This document shows, in pieces, positions 16,896-26,275 of a stretch of DNA of 64,000 nt. The translations under genes and the position numbers were made by a program. The notes under the pieces are model-generated. The model had not been told where the DNA came from, did no database searches, and saw only the letters and a list, made by a program, of their open reading frames with translations. Source of the DNA: Jejudonia soesokkakensis. Its GTDB lineage: Bacteria; Bacteroidota; Bacteroidia; Flavobacteriales; Flavobacteriaceae. Where the stretch lies: positions 248,001 through 312,000 of the forward strand of contig NZ_JBHTBN010000001.1 in assembly GCF_042664795.1 (NCBI RefSeq), written 5' to 3'. How positions within the stretch are numbered: the stretch's first letter is position 1; the number at the start of each line of letters is the position of its first letter.

Positions 16896-16902
16896 CTTTT
16901 GT

Positions 16903-17496
16903 ATGAAAATGAATTGTTTGTATTTTATTAGTCTACTTACATTAGGTTTTTTAGTAGTTTCCTGCGGAAATAGTTCTGAAGAAACTCAAATACAATTACC
17001 TACTATAGACACTGCTGTACGTTACGGAAATAAAAATTTTACGCTACCGGCTTTGTCTCCTAATGCACGTGAGGAAGCTATAAAATGGTCTGTTTATGAA
17101 GATTTTGAGAATGAAATTACACAAATAAACGGAAGCAATATCGAGGCATTACTTAGCAGTACAGAGCGGTTAGTTCAATTTTCAGACTCTTTGATTAAAA
17201 CAGTTCCTCCAACATTAAACGAACAGGCGATTTCATCCCGTTTATTGGTAACTAAAACACGGGCTAATCTATTACATCAAGAAATTAGATTGTCCAGATT
17301 AGACTCCTTAGCGATTGAAACAAAAATTGAGCAATTGAACCAAGCAACTAAAAATCTTATAGTGCGTATCAATGAAAAATTTACCAAGCAATCAATTGAT
17401 CTTGAGCGTAAAGATGACGAAGAAGCTGAATTAAAAAAGCAAAAAAAGTTTCAGGATTCGGTGTTTCAAGTAGAACTTCGAGATCGAGATAACTAA
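16903..17496 (+). CDS. Putative lipoprotein of unknown function
   Basis: About 197 residues from ATG 16903; ATG 16909 (MNCLYF) is equally possible. The N-terminus is a lipoprotein signal with lipobox LVVSCG. The mature part is charged and largely helical, with a C-terminal Lys/Glu-rich coiled-coil-like stretch (from about 150). An in-frame ORF extends upstream but that part lies within the threonine dehydrogenase gene on the other strand and would remove the signal peptide. It diverges from the dehydrogenase gene and its stop abuts the stop of the convergent SDR gene. No family recognised. Confidence 0.75.
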   Translation: MKMNCLYFISLLTLGFLVVSCGNSSEETQIQLPTIDTAVRYGNKNFTLPALSPNAREEAIKWSVYEDFENEITQINGSNIEALLSSTERLVQFSDSLIKTVPPTLNEQAISSRLLVTKTRANLLHQEIRLSRLDSLAIETKIEQLNQATKNLIVRINEKFTKQSIDLERKDDEEAELKKQKKFQDSVFQVELRDRDN

Positions 17497-18306
17497 CTAT
17501 AATGTAGGATAGACAAATTCATAATTCAAGATGGTTCTAAGATGGACCGAGTCTACTTGCTTGAATACTTCGTTGGGTTTACCTTCAGCATACCTTGGAG
17601 GCTCCAGCCCTAAGGCGACTGCTTTTTTATTATAGTACTCTTTCTTAATGGGATGATAAGGCGCTACGGCATTGAAGATCTTTCCGAATACATCTTGCGT
17701 AAGAATCTTACTTAAAATTAAAATACAATCTTTTCTGTGAATTAAATTTACAGGCGCATTGCCGCCACGCAACTCTTTACGTCCTGACAAATATCGAACA
17801 GGCTGTCGGGTCTCATTAAATAAACCACCAAAACGTACGATAGAAGTAGTTATAAAGGGTGCGTTAAAAAATAATTGTTCTACTTGAAAGAGTTGTTTTC
17901 CTGCTTGAGAGGTTGGGTCGGGTAAGATTTTTTCAGTCACACTGCCCTGTGAATCATCATACACAGCAGTGCTGCTTACAAGTAGGACCTTTTGTATCTT
18001 AGATTGTTCAATTTTAGAAAGAAAATGAGACATTTTTAATACATAATCAGCTCCAGTTTCTCTTCGTAAACCGGGCGGAATCATGATTGCCAACACATCC
18101 ACATTTTTTAAAAAACCATCTGTGGAGCCAGTTACACCCCCCTCAGAGATTTCTAAAACATAGGCATCAAAGCCATTTTTTTGTAACTGAGTAGCTTTTT
18201 TTAAACTCGTTACAGATCCTTTTACTGAATATCCCAGTGTCATAAGGTGCTGAGCAAAAGATTTCCCCAACCATCCCATTCCGGCAATTGCAATCGTTTT
18301 TGACAT
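17497..18306 (-). CDS. NAD(P)-binding SDR/epimerase-like protein
   Basis: 269 residues. A Rossmann-fold N-terminus (IAGMGWLGKSFA, G-x-G-x-x-G at about 8-13) and the later segment VSSTAVYDD (about 115-123) match extended SDR proteins of the YeeZ type. The usual YxxxK catalytic pair is not evident: the expected region reads 'DPTSQAGKQLFQVEQ', so activity as a dehydrogenase is uncertain. The gene ends exactly where the convergent lipoprotein gene ends and lies 26 bp after the M28 peptidase gene on the same strand. Substrate unknown. Confidence 0.8.
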   Translation of the reverse strand: MSKTIAIAGMGWLGKSFAQHLMTLGYSVKGSVTSLKKATQLQKNGFDAYVLEISEGGVTGSTDGFLKNVDVLAIMIPPGLRRETGADYVLKMSHFLSKIEQSKIQKVLLVSSTAVYDDSQGSVTEKILPDPTSQAGKQLFQVEQLFFNAPFITTSIVRFGGLFNETRQPVRYLSGRKELRGGNAPVNLIHRKDCILILSKILTQDVFGKIFNAVAPYHPIKKEYYNKKAVALGLEPPRYAEGKPNEVFKQVDSVHLRTILNYEFVYPTL

Positions 18307-18332
18307 ATGTTTTCCTTACAAGGAGGATAATT

Positions 18333-20735
18333 TTATTGAATTGAATCTGTTACCATTGCTTTCTTTGCAGGCGATAAATCCAGAAGGTTAAAAGTTCGTT
18401 TCACCACTATGGCATCTGTAATCACAAAGGGTTTGGGCATCATATCTTTTGGCCTGGCATTAATGCTAAATTGTGGATGTGATAATAAATCATACGAATA
18501 TTCTAAAACTGAAAACTCTGCGGGTGCCTCTATAGAATCGATTATAAATTCGACGGTTACGGGCTCATTGTCCGAAACCATATACCGAAGCAAATTATTA
18601 TATACTCTTTGATTGTTGTAATTGGTAGTTCCCTCTGGGATTGTTTCAAGTTTCCCATTAAACCAAATACTATCAAAAGTGGTTTTTTTGTCAGTGTATA
18701 AGTACAATCGCTGTATATCACGCTTTGGTGAAATTGTAAATGAAATTTTCTTTTTACCGTTAATCAAAGTATCCTTATTACGTTGTAGCTCAAGCGGCTC
18801 AATATTTTTTTGAGGAGCTACTGCCGCAAATCGATAGCCAGTATTGTATTTGCTTCCTGAAGAATTCGTCACATATTTTGAAGCATCTTCAGGATTTTCG
18901 CCAAGATATTCTTTGGTCCAATCATCCAGTATTTCGTCATAAGTAACCCAATACGAAGTGTTAGAATCTTGATCTTGGTAATAGACTAAGCTATTAGGTT
19001 TTTGTCTTTTTTCTGAAAAATCACTCTTTATATGAGCAGCTATAAAAAAACCAATAGCCAACAGGAAACAACTAACAGAAAGGATATTTTTCCACTTCCA
19101 AAATCCAAAAACAGGAAGTAATAAACCAAAAGTAAGAGCAGTAAACACAGTGCTTGCTACTAGCATTTTTAAGCCCAGCCCTACTGGAAAAAATTGAATC
19201 AACGGACTAAAAAAGAAAAGAGCAGGAGTTGCTAAAATAACGAGCAATAGTAAATTGGGTTTTTCTTGTTTGATAAGAAGCCAGAATGATAATAATCCAA
19301 AAAATACAGGTATAATAAAGTAAGCAGCTCCTTTTAAAAACACAAATATGGCGGCATTGATAAGAATCCAGAAAAATAACGGAGCGACGTATAATCCAGC
19401 CACGGCATCTTTCTTGCTAAAGCGTTTGTACACCTTGAAAAGAATAGCAAGTGATAATAGGACAAAAAAAGCAATGTACAGATGTCCGTTATATGTAAAA
19501 CCATGTTGAATTTCGGTGTATTGAGGGTAGATGATTTTTAATAATGGCCATCCAAAATACCCTACAACTCCACAAATAACAAGGGCTAAGAGAAATGATT
19601 CAAATCCTCTTCCTATAGTTCTGGCTTTTAATTTTCCGCGTGCTATTCCGTAGAAAAGCAATATAATAAAACCTGCTATAGCAAAAAGAAGCATCCATAG
19701 AGTCCATGAAAAAGGATAACTGATCATTTTTAATAAAGGGGCATTGACATAAACAAAGTCTTCTTCAGCTTTTAATTGAGAAAGATCTGCATCTGCAAAA
19801 TAATGCAACAGCGGAAGTAAATAGCTTCCCTGATGCTGGAGGGTTTCTCTGTCTAGATTTTCGTAAGTGTCGTTTGCCGTATGGTAATCAAAGTGATCGT
19901 CTATGAAGGCAAAAAAGAAACTATCAATATCACCTTCTTCTCTAAAAACCGTAGAGTCGGTATCATTGGGTAGCATCTTGTAAATACTATACATTAACGA
20001 AGAAGCCACAGGATAGTCTGGCTTTGCGGCAATAAAGTTCTTTATTAGATCGGCATTCCCTTGATTGGTTTCCAGAATCATATTGCTGGGACCTCCACTT
20101 CCGCGGGCTTCAAAATTAAGGACTAATCCAACATTTTCTGCCCAGCGATGTTCGTTCACAAACAAGGAGGCTCCATCAAGACCTAATTCCTCCGCATCTG
20201 TGAATAAAACGATGATGTCATTTTTGGGTTGTTTCCCTTCAGCGAGGTAGGCGCGTAGACTTTCTAAAATTGTTACTACTCCGCTACCTGCATCACTAGC
20301 ACCAAATGAAGGCACCATAGCACTATCATAATGTGAAAGCAAGACCAACGATTTGCCGCTTGAAGTTCCTTTAATACGCCCCACAATATTTTTGGGTTTA
20401 ATAAGGTAAAACCCTGCGGGGTGAGTAACCATAGTATCATTTTCTGCTACTTCAGTAAGGAGCGACTCACCAACAAATCCTTCCTGAATTTCTGTTTCTG
20501 CACCCAGTTTTGTAAGCTCACCTACTAAATAATCACGTACTTCTTTATGTGCTTTTGAACCGTAATAATGTGGCTCTTTAGTAATTTCTTTCAATTGAAC
20601 TAAAGCTCTTTCAGTAGAAAATTCATTTAAGGGAGCGCTGGCAGGAGTTCCATTTCTAGGCATTAAGCTAAAAAAGCTGTAATAGATAAGCCCTAAAATA
20701 AGTAGCAATGATACAATTGCGGAGAGATTTCTCAT
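18333..20735 (-). CDS. M28-family zinc metallopeptidase with C-terminal membrane domain
   Basis: 800 residues. An N-terminal membrane anchor (about 5-25) is followed by an M28 aminopeptidase domain with the expected zinc residues: His135 and Asp137 in LSHYDSA, Asp148 in ASDAG, and the acidic pair in DAEELG (about 180-184). From about 335 on there are roughly eight hydrophobic segments and a soluble C-terminal beta-rich region, the layout of eukaryotic ER-type (Fxna/ERMP1-like) and bacterial M28 membrane peptidases. The active domain should face the periplasm. Next to it, 26 bp downstream, is the SDR gene. Confidence 0.9.
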   Translation of the reverse strand: MRNLSAIVSLLLILGLIYYSFFSLMPRNGTPASAPLNEFSTERALVQLKEITKEPHYYGSKAHKEVRDYLVGELTKLGAETEIQEGFVGESLLTEVAENDTMVTHPAGFYLIKPKNIVGRIKGTSSGKSLVLLSHYDSAMVPSFGASDAGSGVVTILESLRAYLAEGKQPKNDIIVLFTDAEELGLDGASLFVNEHRWAENVGLVLNFEARGSGGPSNMILETNQGNADLIKNFIAAKPDYPVASSLMYSIYKMLPNDTDSTVFREEGDIDSFFFAFIDDHFDYHTANDTYENLDRETLQHQGSYLLPLLHYFADADLSQLKAEEDFVYVNAPLLKMISYPFSWTLWMLLFAIAGFIILLFYGIARGKLKARTIGRGFESFLLALVICGVVGYFGWPLLKIIYPQYTEIQHGFTYNGHLYIAFFVLLSLAILFKVYKRFSKKDAVAGLYVAPLFFWILINAAIFVFLKGAAYFIIPVFFGLLSFWLLIKQEKPNLLLLVILATPALFFFSPLIQFFPVGLGLKMLVASTVFTALTFGLLLPVFGFWKWKNILSVSCFLLAIGFFIAAHIKSDFSEKRQKPNSLVYYQDQDSNTSYWVTYDEILDDWTKEYLGENPEDASKYVTNSSGSKYNTGYRFAAVAPQKNIEPLELQRNKDTLINGKKKISFTISPKRDIQRLYLYTDKKTTFDSIWFNGKLETIPEGTTNYNNQRVYNNLLRYMVSDNEPVTVEFIIDSIEAPAEFSVLEYSYDLLSHPQFSINARPKDMMPKPFVITDAIVVKRTFNLLDLSPAKKAMVTDSIQ

Positions 20736-20849
20736 GGTTTGGTTTTGGTTTTCTAAAAATACAATATCTTTTAGAATGTTAGGTCTTCTTTAAAATACCA
20801 ACTTATACTAAATAAATTACTATATTTAAATTACTAAAAATCAAACACT

Positions 20850-21314
20850 ATGGGAATTAAAAGCTTTATGGGAAGACGCGCAAAACCAACAAAAGGTTCT
20901 TCTGAAAATATTACCGTTTCAGATTATATGAGCACCAACCTTATTACTTTTAAGGAGAATCAATCTGTATTAGAAGTGATGGATACACTCATTAAAAAGA
21001 AAATCTCTGGAGCTCCCGTTGTAAATGATAAATATGAATTGGTGGGAATCATTTCTGAAGGTGATTGTATGAAACAAATTAGTGAAAGTCGATATCACAA
21101 CCATCCTATGGAAAATCTTTCGGTACAAAACCATATGATAAAAAACGTAGATACTATCGATGGCAATATGAATGTATTTGATGCCGCCAATAAGTTTTTG
21201 GAATCAAAACATCGAAGATTCCCTATAGTTAAAGATGGAAAACTGGTCGGACTTATAAGTCAGAAAGACGTATTAAAAGCTGCGCTCGATCTAAAAGGGC
21301 AGACCTGGAAGTAA
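20850..21314 (+). CDS. CBS-domain protein
   Basis: 154 residues containing two CBS domains, about 23-78 (VSDYMSTNLITF...LVGIISEGD) and 92-150 (HMIKNVDTI...LVGLISQKD), forming one Bateman module with nothing else fused except a short basic N-terminus. Such stand-alone modules bind adenine nucleotides and act as regulatory subunits. The partner is not apparent from the neighbours. A TATATTTA sequence about 20 bp upstream of the ATG is a weak -7 candidate. Confidence 0.92.
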   Translation: MGIKSFMGRRAKPTKGSSENITVSDYMSTNLITFKENQSVLEVMDTLIKKKISGAPVVNDKYELVGIISEGDCMKQISESRYHNHPMENLSVQNHMIKNVDTIDGNMNVFDAANKFLESKHRRFPIVKDGKLVGLISQKDVLKAALDLKGQTWK

Positions 21315-21318
21315 AATA

Positions 21319-21353
21319 GTGAGAAGTAAACCGTGAACCGTGAATAGTAAGAA
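21319..21353. repeat. Degenerate heptanucleotide tandem repeat
   Basis: Five consecutive 7-mers: GTGAGAA, GTAAACC, GTGAACC, GTGAATA, GTAAGAA, all of the form GTRARNN. They start 4 bp after the CBS-protein stop codon in a short intergenic gap. Confidence 0.6.
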
Positions 21354-21379
21354 GAATACTTTTAGGACTTTTACTTTTT

Positions 21380-21745
21380 TTAAACTCGAAGTTCTGTTTT
21401 TACTAATAAAAACCAATCGTTTTCCAGAGGTAAGTAGCCTTGGTCATACACATAATTATAAATTGCGCCTGCCTTAGTAATATATTGGCTGGTATAAAAC
21501 TGAAAGTTAAATCCTTCCCGTTCCAGTCTGTCTTTTGAAACTTTCGTTTTATCCTTAGTATTGAGATCTTCTAGAATTCGATAATTTTTCCGAAGGCGAT
21601 TATTCACATTTCGCACCAGATTTTTAGAATCTTTGTTGAGAGAATTGTTATAATTATTGCGACAACCATCACTACAGAATTTTTTATCTGCGCGACCTCG
21701 TATGTTTCTGCCGCATTCGGGACATGATCGATCCTGCTCTTCCAT
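21380..21745 (-). CDS. Small zinc-ribbon protein of unknown function
   Basis: 121 residues. The N-terminus has a treble-clef/zinc-ribbon pattern: CPECG (about 8-12) and CSDGCRNNYNN (about 24-34), i.e. two C-x2-C/C-x3-C pairs. The remainder is charged and helical (NVNNRLRKNYRILEDL) with a basic coiled-coil, then an aromatic-rich C-terminus. It looks like a nucleic-acid- or protein-binding cytoplasmic protein. It lies 18 bp downstream of the outer-membrane DUF6268 gene on the same strand. Conserved hypothetical in Flavobacteria as far as I can recall; no function known. Confidence 0.75.
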   Translation of the reverse strand: MEEQDRSCPECGRNIRGRADKKFCSDGCRNNYNNSLNKDSKNLVRNVNNRLRKNYRILEDLNTKDKTKVSKDRLEREGFNFQFYTSQYITKAGAIYNYVYDQGYLPLENDWFLLVKTELRV

Positions 21746-21763
21746 AGTCTAAAGATAGTAAAA

Positions 21764-22684
21764 CTATTTTTTTGCTTCGGAAGCACTTTCCGAAGAGAGA
21801 TTAAACCGATAAATTGCTTCTACTCTTGCAAAAAAACCACCGCTTATATCAGGATTGAGTTGTGTGCGATCATCTCCAAATGTAAATGCTGCTACCCCAA
21901 GATCAATATTATCTCCATCTGCATATACCTCGTAATTGGTACTTGAATATCCAAATTTTGCTCTAATTAGCACACTTTTTTGCAGTGCATTAAACTGAAC
22001 ATAACTTGAAAATTCCAGTGAACTCATATCTACATAAGAACTTGATTCTTCTTGATCGCCATACAATCTAAAACTACGTCCAATTCCGTAGTAATCTATG
22101 CCGTAGGTAAATGCCCCGTGGGTATAATTGATATCTGAAGAGATTGGTAAAGACATGTCCATTTCAAATTTTTGGTTCGGACTTAAATAATACCACCCAA
22201 TAATAGGAACTGTAAAAAACCCAAAGGCTTCCATAGAGCCATAAATACCGAAACGATATTTAAGGTGTTCCGTTTTTTGGTATTTCAGCAAACCAAAGCC
22301 ACCAAAATAAAAATCCTCTCCTGTGATATTTTTATAATCTGAAGCTATTTTTGGTAAGAAAATAATTGTGCTGCTCCATTTTTCATTATACGTAGAAGCT
22401 AGACCTAATTTCAGGATCGTACTGTAGAGACTGGTGTTTTCGGCATTAGGTGCTAATTGTAGATTGTTTTTGCTGAAGCTTACTCCTGTTACAAATGCAT
22501 GGTTTTCGTTAATCACGACAGGAACTGTTACATCAACGTCAAATGAAGAAACCGAAGTACTTTCTGAAGTATCAACAAAATCATTGGTAAATGTTTCTCC
22601 GTAGCCAATTTTTAAAAGATCTACATATTCTTGAGCATCTACTGCAAAAGGGATAAGGCAAAATAAAAACAAGAATTTTTTCAA
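21764..22684 (-). CDS. DUF6268-like outer-membrane beta-barrel protein
   Basis: 306 residues with a signal peptide (MKKFLFLFCLIPFAVDAQ). The mature part is a series of alternating amphipathic beta strands rich in Tyr, Phe and Gly (for example 'FYFGGFGLLKYQ', 'FGIYGSMEAFGFF', 'GIDYYGIG'), as expected of a 10-14 strand outer-membrane barrel. The sequence resembles the DUF6268 family. It could be a porin-like or structural protein; nothing specifies a substrate. The last codons are followed after 18 bp by the zinc-ribbon gene. Confidence 0.78.
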   Translation of the reverse strand: MKKFLFLFCLIPFAVDAQEYVDLLKIGYGETFTNDFVDTSESTSVSSFDVDVTVPVVINENHAFVTGVSFSKNNLQLAPNAENTSLYSTILKLGLASTYNEKWSSTIIFLPKIASDYKNITGEDFYFGGFGLLKYQKTEHLKYRFGIYGSMEAFGFFTVPIIGWYYLSPNQKFEMDMSLPISSDINYTHGAFTYGIDYYGIGRSFRLYGDQEESSSYVDMSSLEFSSYVQFNALQKSVLIRAKFGYSSTNYEVYADGDNIDLGVAAFTFGDDRTQLNPDISGGFFARVEAIYRFNLSSESASEAKK

Positions 22685-22842
22685 GGCGGGTCAGATTAAA
22701 GTGGTTGCTAAAGATATAAAATTCAATGTATAAATTAAGGGTGTGTAAAATGTGTCTTTGCGAACTATTTTCATTTGATGATAGTGGTTCTTTTTTATTC
22801 AAAATTCCTTAAATTCGCAGCCTGATTGAAAGACAATACTTT

Positions 22843-25800
22843 ATGAGCACAAAATTTAAGGAATACAAAGGCTTAGACCTTCCTAAAGTAGGCGAAGAAA
22901 TACTCGATTTTTGGAAACGTGAGAACATTTTCGAAGAGAGTATTGCCATTCGTGAGGGAGCCACGCCTTTTGTGTTTTTTGAAGGACCCCCCTCTGCAAA
23001 TGGATTACCAGGGATTCACCATGTCATGGCGCGTGCAATAAAAGATATTTTTTGTAGGTATAAGACCCAGAAAGGCTTTAAAGTTGACCGTAAAGCTGGT
23101 TGGGATACGCATGGATTACCTATCGAATTAGGGGTCGAAAAAGAATTAGGAATTACCAAAGAAGACATTGGTAAAAAAATCTCTGTTGAAGCATATAATG
23201 CTGCGTGTAGAAAAGCAGTGATGCGCTATACAGATGTCTGGAATAAAGTAACCGAACAATATGGGTACTGGGTAGATATGGATGATCCGTATGTAACCTA
23301 TAAGCCTAAATATATGGAAACAGTTTGGTGGTTGCTCAAACAAATTTATAACAAAGATTTACTATACAAGGGCTATACTATTCAGCCCTATTCACCCAAA
23401 GCAGGTACTGGGTTAAGTTCACATGAATTAAATCAGCCAGGAACCTATCAGGATGTAACCGACACAACCGTAGTTGCACAGTTTAAAGCGATGGCAGAAA
23501 CCTTACCTGATTTTCTTGGAGAGGTAAGCAATAATATTTGGTTTCTAGCATGGACCACAACTCCGTGGACTTTACCGAGTAATACGGCATTGACGGTAGG
23601 AAATAAGATTGATTATGTACTAGTAAAAACGTATAATCAATATACGTTCCAGCCCATAAATGTGATTCTGGCTAAGAATTTAGTCGGAAAGCAATTTGGA
23701 GGAAAGTATGTTGCGACCGAAAATGAGGATGTAGTTGACGCATACACACAGGGAGATAAAAAAATACCCTATCTAATTCTGAAAGAGTGTAAAGGAAGTG
23801 AACTGGTTGGGATTCGATATGAGCAGTTGCTAGATTATGCAAAACCTTACGACCATCCAGAAAATGCTTTTAGAGTGATTGCAGGAGATTTTGTTACAAC
23901 CGAAGACGGTACCGGTATCGTTCATACTGCACCTACCTTTGGAGCAGATGATGCCTTAGTAGCAAAACAAGCAGTACCTGAAATTCCGGCGCTTTTGGTA
24001 AAAGACGAAAATGGTAATTTAGTTCCGTTGGTAGATTTACAAGGAAAGTTTAGAGCAGATCTTGGTGATATAGGTGGGAAGTATGTTAAGAACGAATATT
24101 ATGAGGATGGTGAAGCGCCAGAAAAGAGTGTGGATGTAGAGCTGGCAATTAAATTAAAAACCGACAATAAAGCATTTCACGTAGAAAAATATGTGCACAG
24201 TTATCCTAACTGCTGGCGAACCGACAAGCCAATTTTATACTATCCGTTAGATTCCTGGTTTATTAAAGTGACCAACTTTAGAGACCGAATGCACTCATTA
24301 AACGAAACCATTAACTGGAAACCTAAATCGACTGGAGAAGGTCGTTTTGGCAACTGGCTGGCGAATGCAAATGACTGGAATCTCTCACGTTCTAGATACT
24401 GGGGTATCCCATTGCCTTTATGGCGTACCGAAGATGGAAAAGAAGAGATCATTATAGGTTCTATAGAAGAATTGAAAGCTGAAATGGAGAAATCTGTGGC
24501 GGCCGGATTTATGGCTGAAGATATCTTTGAAGATTTTGAAGTGGACAATTTTTCCGAAGAAAACTACGACAAAGTAGATCTTCATAAAAATATAGTCGAT
24601 GGGATTGTATTAGTTTCAGAAAACGGAAAACCCATGAGACGCGAGGCAGATCTTATTGATGTTTGGTTTGATAGTGGTTCGATGCCCTATGCGCAATGGC
24701 ACTATCCTTTTGAAAATAAAGGGAAAGTAGAAAATACCTGGCGAAAAGCCGATTTTATTGCAGAAGGAGTTGATCAAACAAGAGGTTGGTTCTATACCTT
24801 ACACGCCATAGCGACCATGATCTTTGATGATGTGGCCTATAAAAATGTGGTAAGTAATGGATTGGTGCTCGATAAGAATGGACAAAAAATGTCCAAGCGC
24901 CTTGGGAATGCTGCAGACCCGTTTGAAACGCTGGCAACTTATGGTCCGGATGCAACCCGCTGGTATATGATTAGTAATGCTAATCCGTGGGATAATTTAA
25001 AGTTTGATTTGGAAGGAATAGCTGAGGTGCGTAATAAGTTCTTCGGAACGTTATATAACACCTACAGTTTCTTCAGTTTGTATGCTAATCTTGACAATTT
25101 TGACTATACTGAAGCGAATATACCTTCAGAAAAAAGACCCGAAATTGATCGATGGATTCTTTCAGAATTAAATACTTTAATTAAGACGGTAGACGATGCT
25201 TATCATAATTATGAACCTACCCAAGCAGCTAGAGCAATTTCTAAATTTGTTCAGGAAAATTTAAGTAACTGGTTTGTACGTTTAAGTAGAAGACGTTTCT
25301 GGAAAGGAAGTTATGGAGAGGATAAAATTTCTGCCTATCAGACCTTATACACCTGTCTTTTATCTGTGGCAAAGCTAGGAGCCCCAATCGCACCATTTTT
25401 TATGGATAGATTGTACAAAGATTTAACTACGGCAACTACTACGGGAGGTAAAAAGAGTGTACATTTAAGCGATTTTCCTGTAGCAGATCCATCCATGATT
25501 GATACAGAGTTAGAGCGAAAGATGCAAAAGGCACAAACAATATCGTCTTTGGTATTATCGTTACGACAAAGAGAAAAACTAAAAGTACGTCAGCCACTTC
25601 AAAAGATTATGATTCCTGTGTTGGATGAAGCATCAAAAAAAGAAATTGAAGCAGTTGCAGACCTTATAAAGAGTGAGGTAAATGTCAAGGAAATTGAATT
25701 GATCGATGAAGGTTCAGGAATATTGGTGAAGCAGATAAAACCTGATTTTAAGAAACTTGGGCCTCGTTTTGGAAAAGATATGAAAGCGGTAGCAGCTGCT

Positions 25801-26253
25801 ATTCAGCAGTTTGATCAAGATGCTATTGCAATTCTTGAAAAAGATGGTGAATTTCCACTCACAATCAACGAAAAAATTGTTACCTTGATGCAGGATGATG
25901 TGCTAATTAGTTCTCAGGATATTGAGGGATGGTTGGTTGCCAATGCAGATGGAATAACCGTTGCGTTAGATATCACGTTAACCCCTTCGTTAAGAAATGA
26001 AGGTATCGCCAGAGAACTGGTGAACAGAATTCAAAATTTAAGAAAAGACTCAGGATTTGAAGTAACCGATAGAGTAGAAGTAACATTACAAGATGATGCG
26101 CAACTAAAATCTGCAGTTACAGCGAATTTAGAATATATTAAACAAGAAACCCTAACCGAGGTATTAGCATTTGAAGAAAATATCAATAACGGAACAGAAA
26201 TTGCTTTTGATGATATTACCACAAAACTAAAACTAAAAAAACACCAGATGTAA
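22843..26253 (+). CDS. ileS: Isoleucyl-tRNA synthetase, type 2 (eukaryote-like), GxHH signature
   Basis: 1136 residues, the length of type 2 (IleRS2) enzymes rather than the ~940 of E. coli IleRS1. It charges tRNA(Ile) and edits valine. The class I signature regions are clear: EGPPSANGLPGIHH (about 47-60) and KMSKR (682-686), with the large CP1 editing insertion between them and an extended C-terminal tRNA-binding region ending KLKLKKH. The first signature reads G-I-H-H where H-x-G-H is usual, a swap of positions 1 and 3. The DksA-like gene follows 22 bp later, so both are probably co-transcribed up to the terminator at 26686. Confidence 0.97.
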   Translation: MSTKFKEYKGLDLPKVGEEILDFWKRENIFEESIAIREGATPFVFFEGPPSANGLPGIHHVMARAIKDIFCRYKTQKGFKVDRKAGWDTHGLPIELGVEKELGITKEDIGKKISVEAYNAACRKAVMRYTDVWNKVTEQYGYWVDMDDPYVTYKPKYMETVWWLLKQIYNKDLLYKGYTIQPYSPKAGTGLSSHELNQPGTYQDVTDTTVVAQFKAMAETLPDFLGEVSNNIWFLAWTTTPWTLPSNTALTVGNKIDYVLVKTYNQYTFQPINVILAKNLVGKQFGGKYVATENEDVVDAYTQGDKKIPYLILKECKGSELVGIRYEQLLDYAKPYDHPENAFRVIAGDFVTTEDGTGIVHTAPTFGADDALVAKQAVPEIPALLVKDENGNLVPLVDLQGKFRADLGDIGGKYVKNEYYEDGEAPEKSVDVELAIKLKTDNKAFHVEKYVHSYPNCWRTDKPILYYPLDSWFIKVTNFRDRMHSLNETINWKPKSTGEGRFGNWLANANDWNLSRSRYWGIPLPLWRTEDGKEEIIIGSIEELKAEMEKSVAAGFMAEDIFEDFEVDNFSEENYDKVDLHKNIVDGIVLVSENGKPMRREADLIDVWFDSGSMPYAQWHYPFENKGKVENTWRKADFIAEGVDQTRGWFYTLHAIATMIFDDVAYKNVVSNGLVLDKNGQKMSKRLGNAADPFETLATYGPDATRWYMISNANPWDNLKFDLEGIAEVRNKFFGTLYNTYSFFSLYANLDNFDYTEANIPSEKRPEIDRWILSELNTLIKTVDDAYHNYEPTQAARAISKFVQENLSNWFVRLSRRRFWKGSYGEDKISAYQTLYTCLLSVAKLGAPIAPFFMDRLYKDLTTATTTGGKKSVHLSDFPVADPSMIDTELERKMQKAQTISSLVLSLRQREKLKVRQPLQKIMIPVLDEASKKEIEAVADLIKSEVNVKEIELIDEGSGILVKQIKPDFKKLGPRFGKDMKAVAAAIQQFDQDAIAILEKDGEFPLTINEKIVTLMQDDVLISSQDIEGWLVANADGITVALDITLTPSLRNEGIARELVNRIQNLRKDSGFEVTDRVEVTLQDDAQLKSAVTANLEYIKQETLTEVLAFEENINNGTEIAFDDITTKLKLKKHQM

Positions 26254-26275
26254 TACCCATTAAACAGAACAGATT

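Noticed and set aside
16699..16902. 68-codon N-terminal extension of the lipoprotein ORF
   Set aside because: It overlaps the threonine dehydrogenase gene on the other strand and would remove the lipoprotein signal.
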